Assembly (NCBI GenBank): GCA_965202845.1
Contig: OZ241856.1
Coordinates: forward strand, 1,116,001-1,180,000
DNA length: 64,000 nt
Direction of reading: 5' to 3'
Source of the DNA: CBDATA01 sp965202845
GTDB taxonomy: Bacteria > Acidobacteriota > Vicinamibacteria > Marinacidobacterales > Marinacidobacteraceae
Within the stretch, counting starts at the first letter, position 1; each line of letters opens with the position of its first letter. Positions 1 to 9,584 of this stretch are shown here, one piece after another. Position numbers and translations under genes: made by a program. Under the pieces are notes generated by a model that made no database searches, was not told where the DNA came from, and saw only the letters and a program-made list of their open reading frames with translations.

Positions 1-2764
1 AGCGGGGCTGCCCCACGAAATCGAGCGCCCCGGCGCTCCCCAGCGCCTCGAAAACCCCGCGGTTGAGTCCTCCCGCATCCATTCGGGAAACCAGGTCGCT
101 CATCGAGGTGAAGACGCCGTCCCGCCGCGCGGCCACGATGGCGGCCGCCGCCCCCGCCCCCACCTGCTTGATGCCGCCCAGGCCGTAGCGCACCGCGTCG
201 CCCTCGACGACCGCGCCCACTCCGCTTCGCTGCACGTCGGGCGGCAGGACGCGGATGCCGCAATCCTCGGCGCAGCGACGAAACCGGTCGAGCCGGGCGT
301 CCTTGTCGGAGGAGCGCTGCTCCGCGGTGAGCAGCGAGGCGAAGAAATGCAGCGGAAAGTGGGTGCGCAGCCAGCCGGCCACGTAGGCCACCAGCGCGTA
401 GCCGACCGCGTGCGACCGGTTGAAGCCGTAACCGGCGAACTTGGCGATCTGGTCGAAGGTGGCCACCGCCGCCCGCTCGGGCAGCCCGCGCTCCACCGCG
501 CCCTCGACGAATCGCTGCTTCTGCTGCTCCATCACCTCCCGGTTCTTCTTTCCCATCGCCTTCCGCAGGATGTCCGCCTGGCCGAGCTCGTACCCGGCCA
601 GCTCCCGGGCCGCCAGCATGACCTGCTCCTGATAGACGATGAGTCCGCGGGTTTCGGGGAACAGCCGGCGCGCCTTGGCGTGGAGGGTGGTCGAAAGCTC
701 TCCCGACTTCTTCGCGTTCACGAACGCCTCGGTGTTTCCCGACTCCAGCGGTCCGGGCCGGTAGAGCGCGTTCATCGCCGCCAGGTCGTCGAGGGTCTCC
801 GGCTGATAGCTCCGCAGCAGCTCCCGCATGCCCGAACTCTCGAACTGGAAGATGCCGTCGGTCTCGCCCCGGGCGAAGAGGGCGAACGCCTCCGGGTCGG
901 GCGGCACCTTCTCGAATTTCCCGGCGGCGATGGCCTCCACCGATTCCCGCCGTTCGCCGTTCCGCCCCAGTCCGGAGTCGGCGAGGATGCGGTCGGCGCA
1001 GTCCTGGATGTGGGTGAGCGAGCGGAGACCCAGAAAGTCCATCTTGAACAGCCCCACCGCCTCGCAATCCTGCATGTCGAACTGGGTGCGGCGGCGCACC
1101 GTCGTGTTTCCGTCGGCTTCGGCGCGGGCGCCCCCCTTGGGGTCGGCGTCCTTGTAGAGCGGAAGGATGTCCTCCAGCGGCGCTGGGGCTATGACCACTC
1201 CGGCGGCGTGGGTGCCGACGCTCCTGGGCAGCCCCTCGAGACGGGCGGCGATGCGGAACAGCCTGGCGAATTCCGGTTTCCGGGCCGCTTCCTGGAGCGC
1301 CGGCGTGTCCCGGATCGCGGTTTCCAGGTCGGCGCCCTCCGGGATCAGCTTGGCGAGCCGATCCACCTGGTGGAGCGGGATCTCCAGCATCCGGCCCACA
1401 TCCCGCACCACCAGCTTCGACTGCATGGTGCCGAGCGTCATGATCTGCGCCACCCGGTCCTCGCCGTAGCGATCCACCACGTAGTCGAGCACCTCCTCGC
1501 GCCGCATGTCGCAAAAGTCCACATCGATGTCGGGAGGGCTGACCCGGGCCGGATTCAGGAAGCGCTCGAAGAGCAGTCCGTGCGCCAGCGGGTCGATGTC
1601 GGTGATGCCGAGGCAGTACGCGACCAGGCTGCCGGCGGCCGACCCCCGCCCCGGACCCACCGGAATGCGCTTCCCGCGCGCGAACCGGATGAAGTCCTGG
1701 ACGATGAGGAAGTACGCCGAGTATCCGGTCGTCCGGATGACGCCGAGCTCCAGTTCCAGGCGATCCCGGTAGTCGCTCTTCGGGGGGCGCTTCCCGTGCC
1801 GTTCCGGGGAGCGGAGCCGCTCCTCCAGGCCGCTTTGCACCGCCTCCCCGAAGTGCTCGTCCAGGGTCTTGTCGTCGGGAACGGTGTAGTCGGGAAGCAG
1901 GCTCTCGCCGGTCAGCAGGTCGTAGTCCTCGACCGCTTCCGCGATCCGCAGCGTGTTGGCGACCGCCTGGGGGACATCCCGGAAGACCTCGGCCATCATT
2001 TCCGATGTCTTGAAGAAGAACTGGTCCGAGCCGAAGCGAAGCCGGGCGGGATCGGAGATCGGCTTGTTGGTGCTGATGCAAAGGCGCAGGTCGTGCGCCT
2101 CGGTGTCGCCCGGTTCGGCGTAATGCGAATCGTTGGTGCCGACCAGCGGAATTCCGGTTTTCCGGTGCACCTCGAGGACGCCCTCGCCGATGGCGCGTTC
2201 GGTCTGCCGGAGCCCCGGATCGCAGTCCTCGGCGTCGTGGTTCATCAGCTCGAGGAAGTAGTTCTCCTCCCCGAACACCTCGCGGTAGCGGCCGGCGATC
2301 CGGACCGGATCCCCCTCGCCGAGAATCCCGCGCGGCACCGCCCCCTTGGGGCAGGCGGAGAGGGCGATCAGTCCCTCGTGGTGGCGTTCCAGCAACGCGA
2401 AATCCAGCCGCGGCTTGAAGTAGTACCCCTCGTGGTGGGCGATCGAGCTCAGCCGCATCAGATTCCGGAACCCGGTGCGGTTCTTCGCGAGCAGCACCAG
2501 GTGCTGGTTCTCGGAGTCCCGGTTCCGATCCTCGATGCTTCCCGGCGCCACATAGGCTTCGCAACCCAGGATCGGCCGCATCCCGGCGTCCTTGACGGCC
2601 TGGTGGAATTTCAGCGCTCCGAAGAGATTGCCATGGTCGGTGATCGCAAGCGCTGGCATCCCGTCCCCGGCGGCGATCCGGGTGATCTCCCCGAGACGGC
2701 TCATCCCGTCGAGGAGCGAGTACTCGGTGTGGGTGTGGAGGTGGACGAACGACGGACCGGCCAC
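1..2764 (-). CDS. dnaE: DNA polymerase III subunit alpha (3' end beyond window)
   Basis: Replicative DNA polymerase catalytic subunit. About 921 residues are visible; the family is usually near 1,150, so the C-terminal OB-fold/tau-binding part lies outside the window. The protein opens with the PHP domain (HLHTHTEYS at residues 8-16, then AITDHGNLFGA). The polymerase core carries the catalytic aspartates in PDIDVDFCDMRREEV and in FKMDFLGLRSLTHIQ, and the fingers motif YRPGPLESG. Start: GTG at 2764; no ATG lies in frame between it and the guaA stop 10 bases upstream. It is the last gene of a minus-strand run with guaA and the beta-propeller gene. Confidence 0.96.
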   Translation of the reverse strand, partial: MAGPSFVHLHTHTEYSLLDGMSRLGEITRIAAGDGMPALAITDHGNLFGALKFHQAVKDAGMRPILGCEAYVAPGSIEDRNRDSENQHLVLLAKNRTGFRNLMRLSSIAHHEGYYFKPRLDFALLERHHEGLIALSACPKGAVPRGILGEGDPVRIAGRYREVFGEENYFLELMNHDAEDCDPGLRQTERAIGEGVLEVHRKTGIPLVGTNDSHYAEPGDTEAHDLRLCISTNKPISDPARLRFGSDQFFFKTSEMMAEVFRDVPQAVANTLRIAEAVEDYDLLTGESLLPDYTVPDDKTLDEHFGEAVQSGLEERLRSPERHGKRPPKSDYRDRLELELGVIRTTGYSAYFLIVQDFIRFARGKRIPVGPGRGSAAGSLVAYCLGITDIDPLAHGLLFERFLNPARVSPPDIDVDFCDMRREEVLDYVVDRYGEDRVAQIMTLGTMQSKLVVRDVGRMLEIPLHQVDRLAKLIPEGADLETAIRDTPALQEAARKPEFARLFRIAARLEGLPRSVGTHAAGVVIAPAPLEDILPLYKDADPKGGARAEADGNTTVRRRTQFDMQDCEAVGLFKMDFLGLRSLTHIQDCADRILADSGLGRNGERRESVEAIAAGKFEKVPPDPEAFALFARGETDGIFQFESSGMRELLRSYQPETLDDLAAMNALYRPGPLESGNTEAFVNAKKSGELSTTLHAKARRLFPETRGLIVYQEQVMLAARELAGYELGQADILRKAMGKKNREVMEQQKQRFVEGAVERGLPERAAVATFDQIAKFAGYGFNRSHAVGYALVAYVAGWLRTHFPLHFFASLLTAEQRSSDKDARLDRFRRCAEDCGIRVLPPDVQRSGVGAVVEGDAVRYGLGGIKQVGAGAAAAIVAARRDGVFTSMSDLVSRMDAGGLNRGVFEALGSAGALDFVGQPR

Positions 2765-2774
2765 CTTCAGAATC

Positions 2775-4331
2775 TCACTCCCATTCGATGGTTCCCGGAG
2801 GCTTGGAGGTGATGTCGTACACCACCCGGTTCACCCCCCGGACTTCGCCGGTGATCCGGCTGGAAATGCGGCCGAGCACTTCGGACGCAAGCGGCGTCCA
2901 GTCGGCGGTCATCCCGTCCCGGCTCTCGACCACCCGCACCGCCGCCACCCGTTCGTAGGTGCGATCGTCCCCCATGACGCCCACCGCCCGGAGCGGCAAG
3001 AGCACCGCGAACGCCTGCCAGACCCGGTCCTGGAGTCCCGCCGCCTCGATCTCCTCCCGCACGACCGCGTCCGCTTCCCGAAGCGTCTCGAGCCCTTCCG
3101 GCGTCACCTCTCCCGGCATGCGCACCGCGAGGCCGGGGCCGGGGAACGGATGCCGGTCCAGGAGCGCGGCGGGCGCGCCGAGCTCCCGTCCCAGCACGCG
3201 CACCTCGTCCTTGAAGAGTTCGCGCAGCGGCTCCAGGAGCTGGAGCCGCATGACCTCCGGCAGTCCGCCCACGTTGTGGTGGCTCTTGATGACCGCCGAC
3301 GGCCCCTTCACCGAGACGCTCTCGATGACATCCGGGTAGAGCGTCCCCTGCGCCAGGTGGCTGATTCCGGGAATGTCGCGGGTGGCGTCCTCGAAGACCC
3401 GGATGAACTCCTCGCCGATGATCTTCCGTTTCCGCTCCGGGTCGGTGATGCCGCGCAACCGGTCGAGAAACCGCTTGCCCGCGTCCACCACCCGCAGCGG
3501 AATGCCGAGTCCCTCCTCGAAGGAGCGCCGCACCGTTTCGGTTTCGTCCTTCCGCAGCAGGCCGTTGTCCACGAACACGCAGTGGAGCCGTTCCCCGATG
3601 GCGCGGTGCGCCAGCACTGCGGTCACCGTGGAGTCCACGCCACCGGAGGCGCCGCAAACGACCTGCCCGTCCCCGGTCTGCTCCCGAATCCGGCGGATCG
3701 CGTGTTCGGCGTACCCGGTCGGACTCCAGTCGGTGGACGCCCCGCAGACGCCTTCGGCGAAGTTGCGGAGGATCCGGGATCCGTGTTCGGTGTGGGCCAC
3801 CTCGGGGTGGAACTGGATAGCGAAAAGCCCGCGGTCCGGGTGTTCGAACGCGGCGATCCCGGCGGATTCGGTGCCGCCCAGCGGAAGAAAGCCGGGCGGA
3901 AGCTCGTGCACGATGTCGCCGTGGCTCGCCCAGGCCCGGAAATGCGCCGGAAGCCCTTCCAGCAGGCGCCCGCCGTTCGATTCGTCCCGCCGGAAGCGCG
4001 CCGGCCCGTAGGAGCGCCGCTTCGCGGGGCGCACATCCCCGCCCGACTCCCGGGCCAGCAGGTGCATGCCGTAGCAGATGCCGAGCACCGGAACGGACGT
4101 CGGCAGGAGTCCTTCGGGGAGGGCGGGCGCGCCTTCGGCGAACACGCTCTCCGGCCCGCCGGAGAGCACGACGCCCCTCGGAGCGCGTTCCCGGATGGTT
4201 GCGGCGCTTGCGGTGCAGGGGAGGATTTCGGCGTACACGCCCAGTTCCCGGAAGCGACGGGTGATGAGCTGGGTGTACTGGGAGCCGAAATCCAGAACGA
4301 GAATTTCGGGGCGCATCCCGCTGCCGCTCAC
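2775..4331 (-). CDS. guaA: GMP synthase (glutamine-hydrolysing)
   Basis: Converts XMP to GMP in purine synthesis using glutamine and ATP. 518 residues, full length. The N-terminal class I amidotransferase domain has LDFGSQYTQLI, the nucleophile in LGICYGMH (Cys86; H stands where Q is usual) and FHPEV with its histidine. The ATP pyrophosphatase domain has the P-loop CGASGGVDST, and the protein ends in the typical GTIEWE dimerisation tail. Start: GTG at 4331 overlaps the stop of the upstream beta-propeller gene by 4 bases (GTGA). The internal ATG at 4316, giving MRPEILVLDFGS, fits the family N-terminus equally well. Neither has a clear Shine-Dalgarno sequence, so translational coupling is likely. 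Confidence 0.96.
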   Translation of the reverse strand: MSGSGMRPEILVLDFGSQYTQLITRRFRELGVYAEILPCTASAATIRERAPRGVVLSGGPESVFAEGAPALPEGLLPTSVPVLGICYGMHLLARESGGDVRPAKRRSYGPARFRRDESNGGRLLEGLPAHFRAWASHGDIVHELPPGFLPLGGTESAGIAAFEHPDRGLFAIQFHPEVAHTEHGSRILRNFAEGVCGASTDWSPTGYAEHAIRRIREQTGDGQVVCGASGGVDSTVTAVLAHRAIGERLHCVFVDNGLLRKDETETVRRSFEEGLGIPLRVVDAGKRFLDRLRGITDPERKRKIIGEEFIRVFEDATRDIPGISHLAQGTLYPDVIESVSVKGPSAVIKSHHNVGGLPEVMRLQLLEPLRELFKDEVRVLGRELGAPAALLDRHPFPGPGLAVRMPGEVTPEGLETLREADAVVREEIEAAGLQDRVWQAFAVLLPLRAVGVMGDDRTYERVAAVRVVESRDGMTADWTPLASEVLGRISSRITGEVRGVNRVVYDITSKPPGTIEWE

Positions 4332-5668
4332 CGGGCTGGACGGGAGGAGGATGCGCGCGGCATGGAGGCGGGGAGTCTATCCGCGCCTTCCGTGGATTCT
4401 TCCGCTCCGGAAGCGGCCTGCGGCCCCAGGACCGCGAGGCGGCCGTCGCGCAGCCCCAGATAGAGCCGCCGCGCCTTCCAGTCGCTTTCCGCCTCCCCGG
4501 TCGCGACTTGGACCACACCCACGATCTCCGCCCCCATGTCCAGCGGGCCGCTGGCGGCGACCCCGGTGCGGGGATCGAACTCCATCACCAGGCCGTCCCG
4601 GGTGGCGACCAGAAGCCGCGCGCCGATTCCGAGCGGCCCGCCGGCCGGGCGTCCGGGGAGCGCGGCCCGCCAGCGCTCCGATCCGCCGCCCGGCTCGAAC
4701 GCATAGAGGGTGTTGGCTTCGGTCGCCGCGAACAGGAAGCGTTCGCCCAGATGCGGCGGTTGGCGAAACCCCTCCGAGAGCGACCAGGTCCACAGCTCCC
4801 CGCCGTCGGCGAGACGGAACGCCGCGAGGGATCCTTCAAGGGTTCCGACGACCAGCATCCCCCGCTCCGGCAGCGCGAGCGCGCTGTCCCGCACGTCGCC
4901 GATGTCCGCCTTCCGCCAGCGTTCCCGGAAGCCGGACTCGTCCACCTCCCCGAAGAGGACGCCGCCCGCGCCCAGGGTGGCGACCACCAGGGACGTCGAT
5001 GATGCGCCGGGCGCGACGACCAGCTTCGAGACCTCCCCTTCCGGCAGCGGCGCGGTGAACCCCGGCTCGCCGGTCGCGGCCCGATAGCCGACGAGGGTTC
5101 CGGCGTCGGCGAAGAGCAGGAAGGGGCCGGCCTGCGCCACCGGCCCTTCGGCGGGCGGCGCCGGGGTCAGGCGCCGCTCGGCGGTCCGGACTCCGTCGGA
5201 GACCCGTCGCGCCGCGATCCGGCCCGTCTCGTCGAGCAGGAGGACGCACGTCCGCTCCTCGTCCTCCCAGCCCAGGAATCGAACCGCCGGTCCGTCGCCG
5301 AGTCCCCAGCGGGCGGCGGCGCCCCGGGCGTCCCAGGCGCCTACCCGTCCGTTCCGGGTGCGCAGGACGAGGGCGTCTTCCCCCTCCAGAACCCGGACCA
5401 CCGGATCCCGAAAGGCGGGGGTCGGGTCTCCCATCTCGAGCACCGGGAGAATCCCCACCGGAGGCGGCAGCTGGACGTCGATGGAGATGTCCGGCCCTTC
5501 CTCGCCCCCCTCCTCTTCATCCTCCCCCCCCTCCTCTTCGACGGCGGGCGGAGGAGGCGGCGGTTCCACCGGGACCGGCTGGCCGACCGCCCCCGCCGGA
5601 ATCAGCAGGAGCGCCAAGCCTCCGACCGCGGCGAGAGCCAGCATCGTGACGCGGGACAAGGGATTCAC
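4328..5668 (-). CDS. Exported PQQ-type beta-propeller repeat protein
   Basis: 446 residues with an N-terminal signal peptide or membrane anchor (hydrophobic MLALAAVGGLALLLIPAG), a Pro-rich then very acidic Glu/Gly linker at about residues 30-60, and then repeated blades of the type GSLAAFRLADGGELWTW, NTLYAFEPGGGSERWRA and DGLVMEFDPRTG. These are hallmarks of PQQ-like/BamB-like propellers, which usually act as periplasmic scaffolds. Nothing indicates a bound cofactor. Start: GTG at 5668 supplies an arginine before the hydrophobic core; ATG at 5644 is the alternative. It overlaps guaA by 4 bases and diverges from the histidine kinase at 5688. Exact function is not recognised. Confidence 0.75.
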   Translation of the reverse strand: MNPLSRVTMLALAAVGGLALLLIPAGAVGQPVPVEPPPPPPAVEEEGGEDEEEGGEEGPDISIDVQLPPPVGILPVLEMGDPTPAFRDPVVRVLEGEDALVLRTRNGRVGAWDARGAAARWGLGDGPAVRFLGWEDEERTCVLLLDETGRIAARRVSDGVRTAERRLTPAPPAEGPVAQAGPFLLFADAGTLVGYRAATGEPGFTAPLPEGEVSKLVVAPGASSTSLVVATLGAGGVLFGEVDESGFRERWRKADIGDVRDSALALPERGMLVVGTLEGSLAAFRLADGGELWTWSLSEGFRQPPHLGERFLFAATEANTLYAFEPGGGSERWRAALPGRPAGGPLGIGARLLVATRDGLVMEFDPRTGVAASGPLDMGAEIVGVVQVATGEAESDWKARRLYLGLRDGRLAVLGPQAASGAEESTEGADRLPASMPRASSSRPAR

Positions 5669-5682
5669 CGGTACTGTACCGG
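5668..5682. promoter_or_regulatory. Perfect 15-base palindrome between divergent genes
   Basis: CCGGTAC-T-GTACCGG lies between the beta-propeller gene (minus) and the histidine kinase gene (plus). It contains a TANNNT hexamer on each strand (TACTGT plus, TACAGT minus). It could be an operator or two overlapping divergent -10 elements. The assignment is inferred from position and symmetry only. Confidence 0.4.
5672..5677 (+). promoter_or_regulatory. Candidate -10 element, histidine kinase gene
   Basis: TACTGT ends 10 bases before the GTG start at 5688, and there is no Shine-Dalgarno sequence. This fits a nearly leaderless transcript. No convincing -35 is visible. Confidence 0.35.
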
Positions 5683-5687
5683 GCGCC

Positions 5688-8600
5688 GTGGCCTTCCCCT
5701 TCCGCTCCGGTTGGTTCCTGCGAACGCCGGCGCTCGCGCTCTGCGCCGCCGCCCTGGTCGAAATCGAAACCCGGTTCCAGTGGCTTCCGCCGGCGGGCTG
5801 GCTGCTGGCAGCGGGCGGGGCGCTCGCCGCGCTGATCGCGCTGTTGCGCTTCCGGAAACGGCTCTCCCGCCGGGAATCCCTGGCGCCGGGCGTTCTTCTC
5901 GCCGCGGTTCTGGTCGCGCTCTCGTTCCGCATCCCGCTGGAACGCAGCGATTTCGGGGAATCAAACGGCGCCGCCCGCGCCACGGACCGGGTGGGACTCT
6001 GGCTTTCGGACCTCACCCGGGACATCGGGGACGCGGCCTGGCGGATCGCCCGCACCCCCACCGTCGCCGCCGCCGTCGAGGGATCGGACGCCCTGGACTA
6101 CCGCGGGCAGGCGTTCGCCGCGCTGGTCGCATGGCGCCTTCCCGAAACCGGAGTCGGGCCGGGCACAGCCGCGCTTTACGACCGCAACCTCACCCCGGTC
6201 GCCTGGTCCGGCGGCAATCCGGGGATCGGCGCGGCGCTGCGGGAGCTGTTCCCCGAAGGGGTCCGGGACGCGGATTGCCCCGCCCCCGAGGACCCCCTGT
6301 TCTTCTTCAGCGAGGAGGGCGGTCGCGGGACACTGGTGGCGGCGGAGTGCCTTCGCAACCGGATGGGGCTGGTGACCGTGGAGGCCCCGATCTCCGAACA
6401 GCCGCTGCCGGCGCTGGGAGAACCGGCGCGCTCGGCGCTGGAGGTCGCCGCCGGCAGGGGCATGACCGTGCAGTTTCTGCGCGGCGCCGAGGACCCGACC
6501 GCGCTCGCCCGACTGTTCGATCTGCGCGGCGAACGCTTCCGCGAGGATTCGGGCGGCGCCCCCGAGTCCTTTTTCGCCCTCCGCTCCTATGACGCGCAGC
6601 TCCTGGGGGTGGCGAGCACCCTGATCGCGCCGCCCCGGGTCCGGGAGGCGGAACGCCGGGCGGAGGCCCAGCTCCGGGGCGCGCTGGTCCTATTCCTGGG
6701 AGCGGCGGTCGCCGCCGCGCTCTGGTGGAGCGCGGGTTTCGCGGGGCGGATGGCGGCGATTCCGCTGCTGCTCTTCAGCGGGGAAACCCTCCTGCGCGCG
6801 GGCGCCGACCGCTTCCCGGAAGGAAGCCTGTTCGCCGCCGGAAGCGGAGCGCTCCCGGGTATCCCCGGCGTCCCCGACACCCCGGCGGGAGCGCTGCTCG
6901 CCGCGATCGCGTTCCTGGCCGCGATGCGCGTGTTTCAGGCTCGCGGTCCGCGCCGGACGTCCGCGCCCCGTTTCTTCCACGGGATCCCGGGTGATGTCCT
7001 GGCCGGAGGGTTTGCGGTGGCCGCGGCGCTGCTGGCGCGCGAAGTCGCCGCCGCCGGAGACCTCCCGCTCACCCCCCGCTGGCGGGTGGAGACCGGCGTC
7101 GTCGAGATCGTCGGCTGGCTGGCGTTGCTCGCGCTGTTTGCGGCCCTGCTTCTGGGGTCCCTGCTGGCGCTCCGTCGCGCCGCCTCTGGAGCGCGCTGGG
7201 CGGGCTGGGGCGCGATCCTGCTGAGCGGTTTCCTGTTCTCCCCGGCGGTCGCCCTCGCCGCCGTCCCGCCGTTCACCGGCGTCTGGTTCATCCGCAGAAC
7301 TTCGCGGGGGCGTCTGTGGATGCGGCATCTCCGACAACCGCTGGGCCGGAAGGAGCCGGGACTCGCCTTCCTGCTTGCGCTCGGCCTGTTCGCCATTCCG
7401 CCGCTGCTGCTCTTCCCGGCGATGGAGTGGTTCGGGGAGGCGAGCCGGCGGACCCATGCGGAGACCGCGGCTCCGGACGGGATCGCCCGGCATCGGTTCC
7501 GCGTATGCCATGCCGCCGTCGAGGCGGCGACCGCATGGGGCGAAACCGGGATTGCGGCGGTGCGCGCCGACACCGCATGGCGGCTCTGGCTCGACTCCGG
7601 CCTTCCCCGGCTCAACCTGGCGAGCGCGCTCACGGTGGAGGGATCCGGGGGCGCAGTCTCCCGTTTCGCCGTCGGGTTCCCTCGCCAGGCCGCCGAGACG
7701 CCCCGGATCGAACCGAAAGAGACCGATCCGGACGCCATCTTCCGAGCCTGCGCGGCCGGCGGGGACGAAACCGCGCGCATCAGCGGGACGCTGGCTTCGG
7801 GCGCCCGTTTCGAGCTGGCGGTGGCGACCCGCGCCGCCGACGTCCCCCTGGCGGGTGGTCCGGGGGGGATCGCGGACCACTTCCTGCTCCGGCGCAACGG
7901 AGCGCCCGCGGTCTTCGCCGGGCGCGACCTGCGGCTCGAATCCGCGGACATCCCGCTGGCGGCGAACCGGCGCGCCGTCCCGGTCGCCATCGAGGATCGC
8001 TCCTTGCGCATCTCGTGGCGCCGGACCGGGTTCGCCGACCTCCTCGCGGCGCTGCTCGGCTGGCTGTTCCTCGCGGCGGCGGTCGCCCTGATTCCGGCGC
8101 TCGCCGTCCGAATCCGCCTGCTGCGCGCCCGAACCCGCCCGCGCCGTCTTCGCCGGAGCTTCCGGATGCAACTCACCGAAGCCTTCGGAGCGGCGGTGCT
8201 GGCGGCGGTGGTCAGCCTCTCGGTGTTCGGGGCGCGTCGGATGGAGGCGGTTCTCGCCGCCGCCAGCGATCAGGACGCCGCCCAGCGCGCGCGGACCGCC
8301 GAGCGGGTCGCCCGGGACGTCGGCGCCCTGGTTCCCGGACTCGCGCAAGGCGAACTCGAATCCCGACTGGCGCGGGCCGCCGATCAGGTGGACGCCGACC
8401 TGGCGCTCTACGAGTCGGGCCGTCTGCTGGGCGCCAGCCGCCCGGCGCTCGCCCTGGCCGGATTCCTTCCTCCGCATCCGGCGGTGGGCGCCATGCAGGC
8501 GGCCGGACTCCACCTTGATTTCCTTGAAGCCGGGCCGCTCCGCGCCCGGATCGCCTGGATGCGCCTTCCGGGCGCGCATCCCGAACGGTTCCTGGCGGTT

Positions 8601-9584
8601 CCCCTTCCGGCGATCCAGGCGGCCCGGGAGTCCGGCGTCCGGGCTCTCCAGCACACCCTGGTGCTGGCCGCCGGCGTCGTGGCGCTGCTCTGCGCGGTGC
8701 TGTTGCCGGGCCTCATGGCGCGGCGCCTCGCCGCTCCGGTCCGGAACCTGGCGCGCGCCACCGCCCGGATCGCCGACGGCGCCCCCGACGTCCCGGCGCC
8801 GGGCGCAGGCGAGGTGGACGAAATGCGCCTTCTGGCCGCCAGCGTGGAGCGGCTGGCGCGGCGGATTCCCGGCGTCCGCCGTCGCATGCGCGAGGAGGCC
8901 ACCGCCGACCTGGCGCAGCGGGCCGCCCACGACATCAAGAACGCCCTGGCGCCGATCCAGTTCACCGCCGACTACCTGGGCCGGGTCGCCGGAGAGCCGC
9001 GGGGAGAGGACGTGCGCGACGCGGCGCGGGAGGGCAGCCGCGACATCCTCCTCCAGGTGGATCGACTCCGCCGCATCGCATCCGGGTTTTCGGCGGTCGG
9101 CGCGCCGCTCGCGCTCGAAGAGGTGGATCTGGAGGCGTGGATCCGCAAGACAGCCGGCCCCTGGCTTCGGACGCCCGGCCCGCCGCGCATCACGATTTCG
9201 ACCGGGAAGGTTCCTCCGATCCGGGCGGATCCGGAAATCCTTGCCCGGATCGTGGAGAACCTGCTCCAGAACGCGATGGAGGCGCTGGCCGAAAGCGGTC
9301 GGGAGGATGGCCGGATTCGGGTGCGGGTGGGGCCGCATCCGGTCGAGGGAAGGGTGCGCATCGAGGTGGAGGACAACGGGCCGGGCGTCCCGGAGGACCT
9401 GCGGGAGCGGATGTTCGACGCCGCCTTCTCCACCAGGACCCGGGGGTCGGGACTGGGGCTCGCCAACGCCCGCCGCTTCGCCGAAGCGCACGGCGGCGCG
9501 GCGCGCGCCGAAGCCCGTCCCGACGGCGAGTCGGGCTTGCTGGTGGTCGTGGAACTCCCGGTCCGGGGGCCGGCGGCGCCATGA
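5688..9584 (+). CDS. Large NtrY-like membrane sensor histidine kinase
   Basis: 1,298 residues. About the first 1,000 hold many hydrophobic segments separated by extracytoplasmic stretches. A HAMP-like region (about 1005-1060, LMARRLAAPVRNLARAT) comes next, then the phosphoacceptor box AAHDIKNALAPIQFTADYL with His1081, the N box ENLLQNAMEAL (about 1190), and the G boxes EDNGPGVPEDL and GSGLGLANARRF. The H box resembles NtrY (HEIKNPLTPIQ), but NtrY proteins are usually about 750 residues, so this sensor part is unusually long. No response regulator gene is in the window. Start: GTG 5688; an in-frame GTG at 5646 is possible but would overlap the divergent gene. Its stop overlaps the next ATG by 4 bases. 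Confidence 0.88.
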   Translation: MAFPFRSGWFLRTPALALCAAALVEIETRFQWLPPAGWLLAAGGALAALIALLRFRKRLSRRESLAPGVLLAAVLVALSFRIPLERSDFGESNGAARATDRVGLWLSDLTRDIGDAAWRIARTPTVAAAVEGSDALDYRGQAFAALVAWRLPETGVGPGTAALYDRNLTPVAWSGGNPGIGAALRELFPEGVRDADCPAPEDPLFFFSEEGGRGTLVAAECLRNRMGLVTVEAPISEQPLPALGEPARSALEVAAGRGMTVQFLRGAEDPTALARLFDLRGERFREDSGGAPESFFALRSYDAQLLGVASTLIAPPRVREAERRAEAQLRGALVLFLGAAVAAALWWSAGFAGRMAAIPLLLFSGETLLRAGADRFPEGSLFAAGSGALPGIPGVPDTPAGALLAAIAFLAAMRVFQARGPRRTSAPRFFHGIPGDVLAGGFAVAAALLAREVAAAGDLPLTPRWRVETGVVEIVGWLALLALFAALLLGSLLALRRAASGARWAGWGAILLSGFLFSPAVALAAVPPFTGVWFIRRTSRGRLWMRHLRQPLGRKEPGLAFLLALGLFAIPPLLLFPAMEWFGEASRRTHAETAAPDGIARHRFRVCHAAVEAATAWGETGIAAVRADTAWRLWLDSGLPRLNLASALTVEGSGGAVSRFAVGFPRQAAETPRIEPKETDPDAIFRACAAGGDETARISGTLASGARFELAVATRAADVPLAGGPGGIADHFLLRRNGAPAVFAGRDLRLESADIPLAANRRAVPVAIEDRSLRISWRRTGFADLLAALLGWLFLAAAVALIPALAVRIRLLRARTRPRRLRRSFRMQLTEAFGAAVLAAVVSLSVFGARRMEAVLAAASDQDAAQRARTAERVARDVGALVPGLAQGELESRLARAADQVDADLALYESGRLLGASRPALALAGFLPPHPAVGAMQAAGLHLDFLEAGPLRARIAWMRLPGAHPERFLAVPLPAIQAARESGVRALQHTLVLAAGVVALLCAVLLPGLMARRLAAPVRNLARATARIADGAPDVPAPGAGEVDEMRLLAASVERLARRIPGVRRRMREEATADLAQRAAHDIKNALAPIQFTADYLGRVAGEPRGEDVRDAAREGSRDILLQVDRLRRIASGFSAVGAPLALEEVDLEAWIRKTAGPWLRTPGPPRITISTGKVPPIRADPEILARIVENLLQNAMEALAESGREDGRIRVRVGPHPVEGRVRIEVEDNGPGVPEDLRERMFDAAFSTRTRGSGLGLANARRFAEAHGGAARAEARPDGESGLLVVVELPVRGPAAP

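Noticed and set aside
347..2812. Long plus-strand open frame of about 820 codons
   Set aside because: It is antisense to dnaE, which is unmistakable on the minus strand. In this GC-rich DNA, frames opposite real genes stay open by codon bias.
6690..9491. Long minus-strand open frame opposite the histidine kinase
   Set aside because: Arg/Gly/Pro-rich translation with no domain; shadow of the kinase gene.
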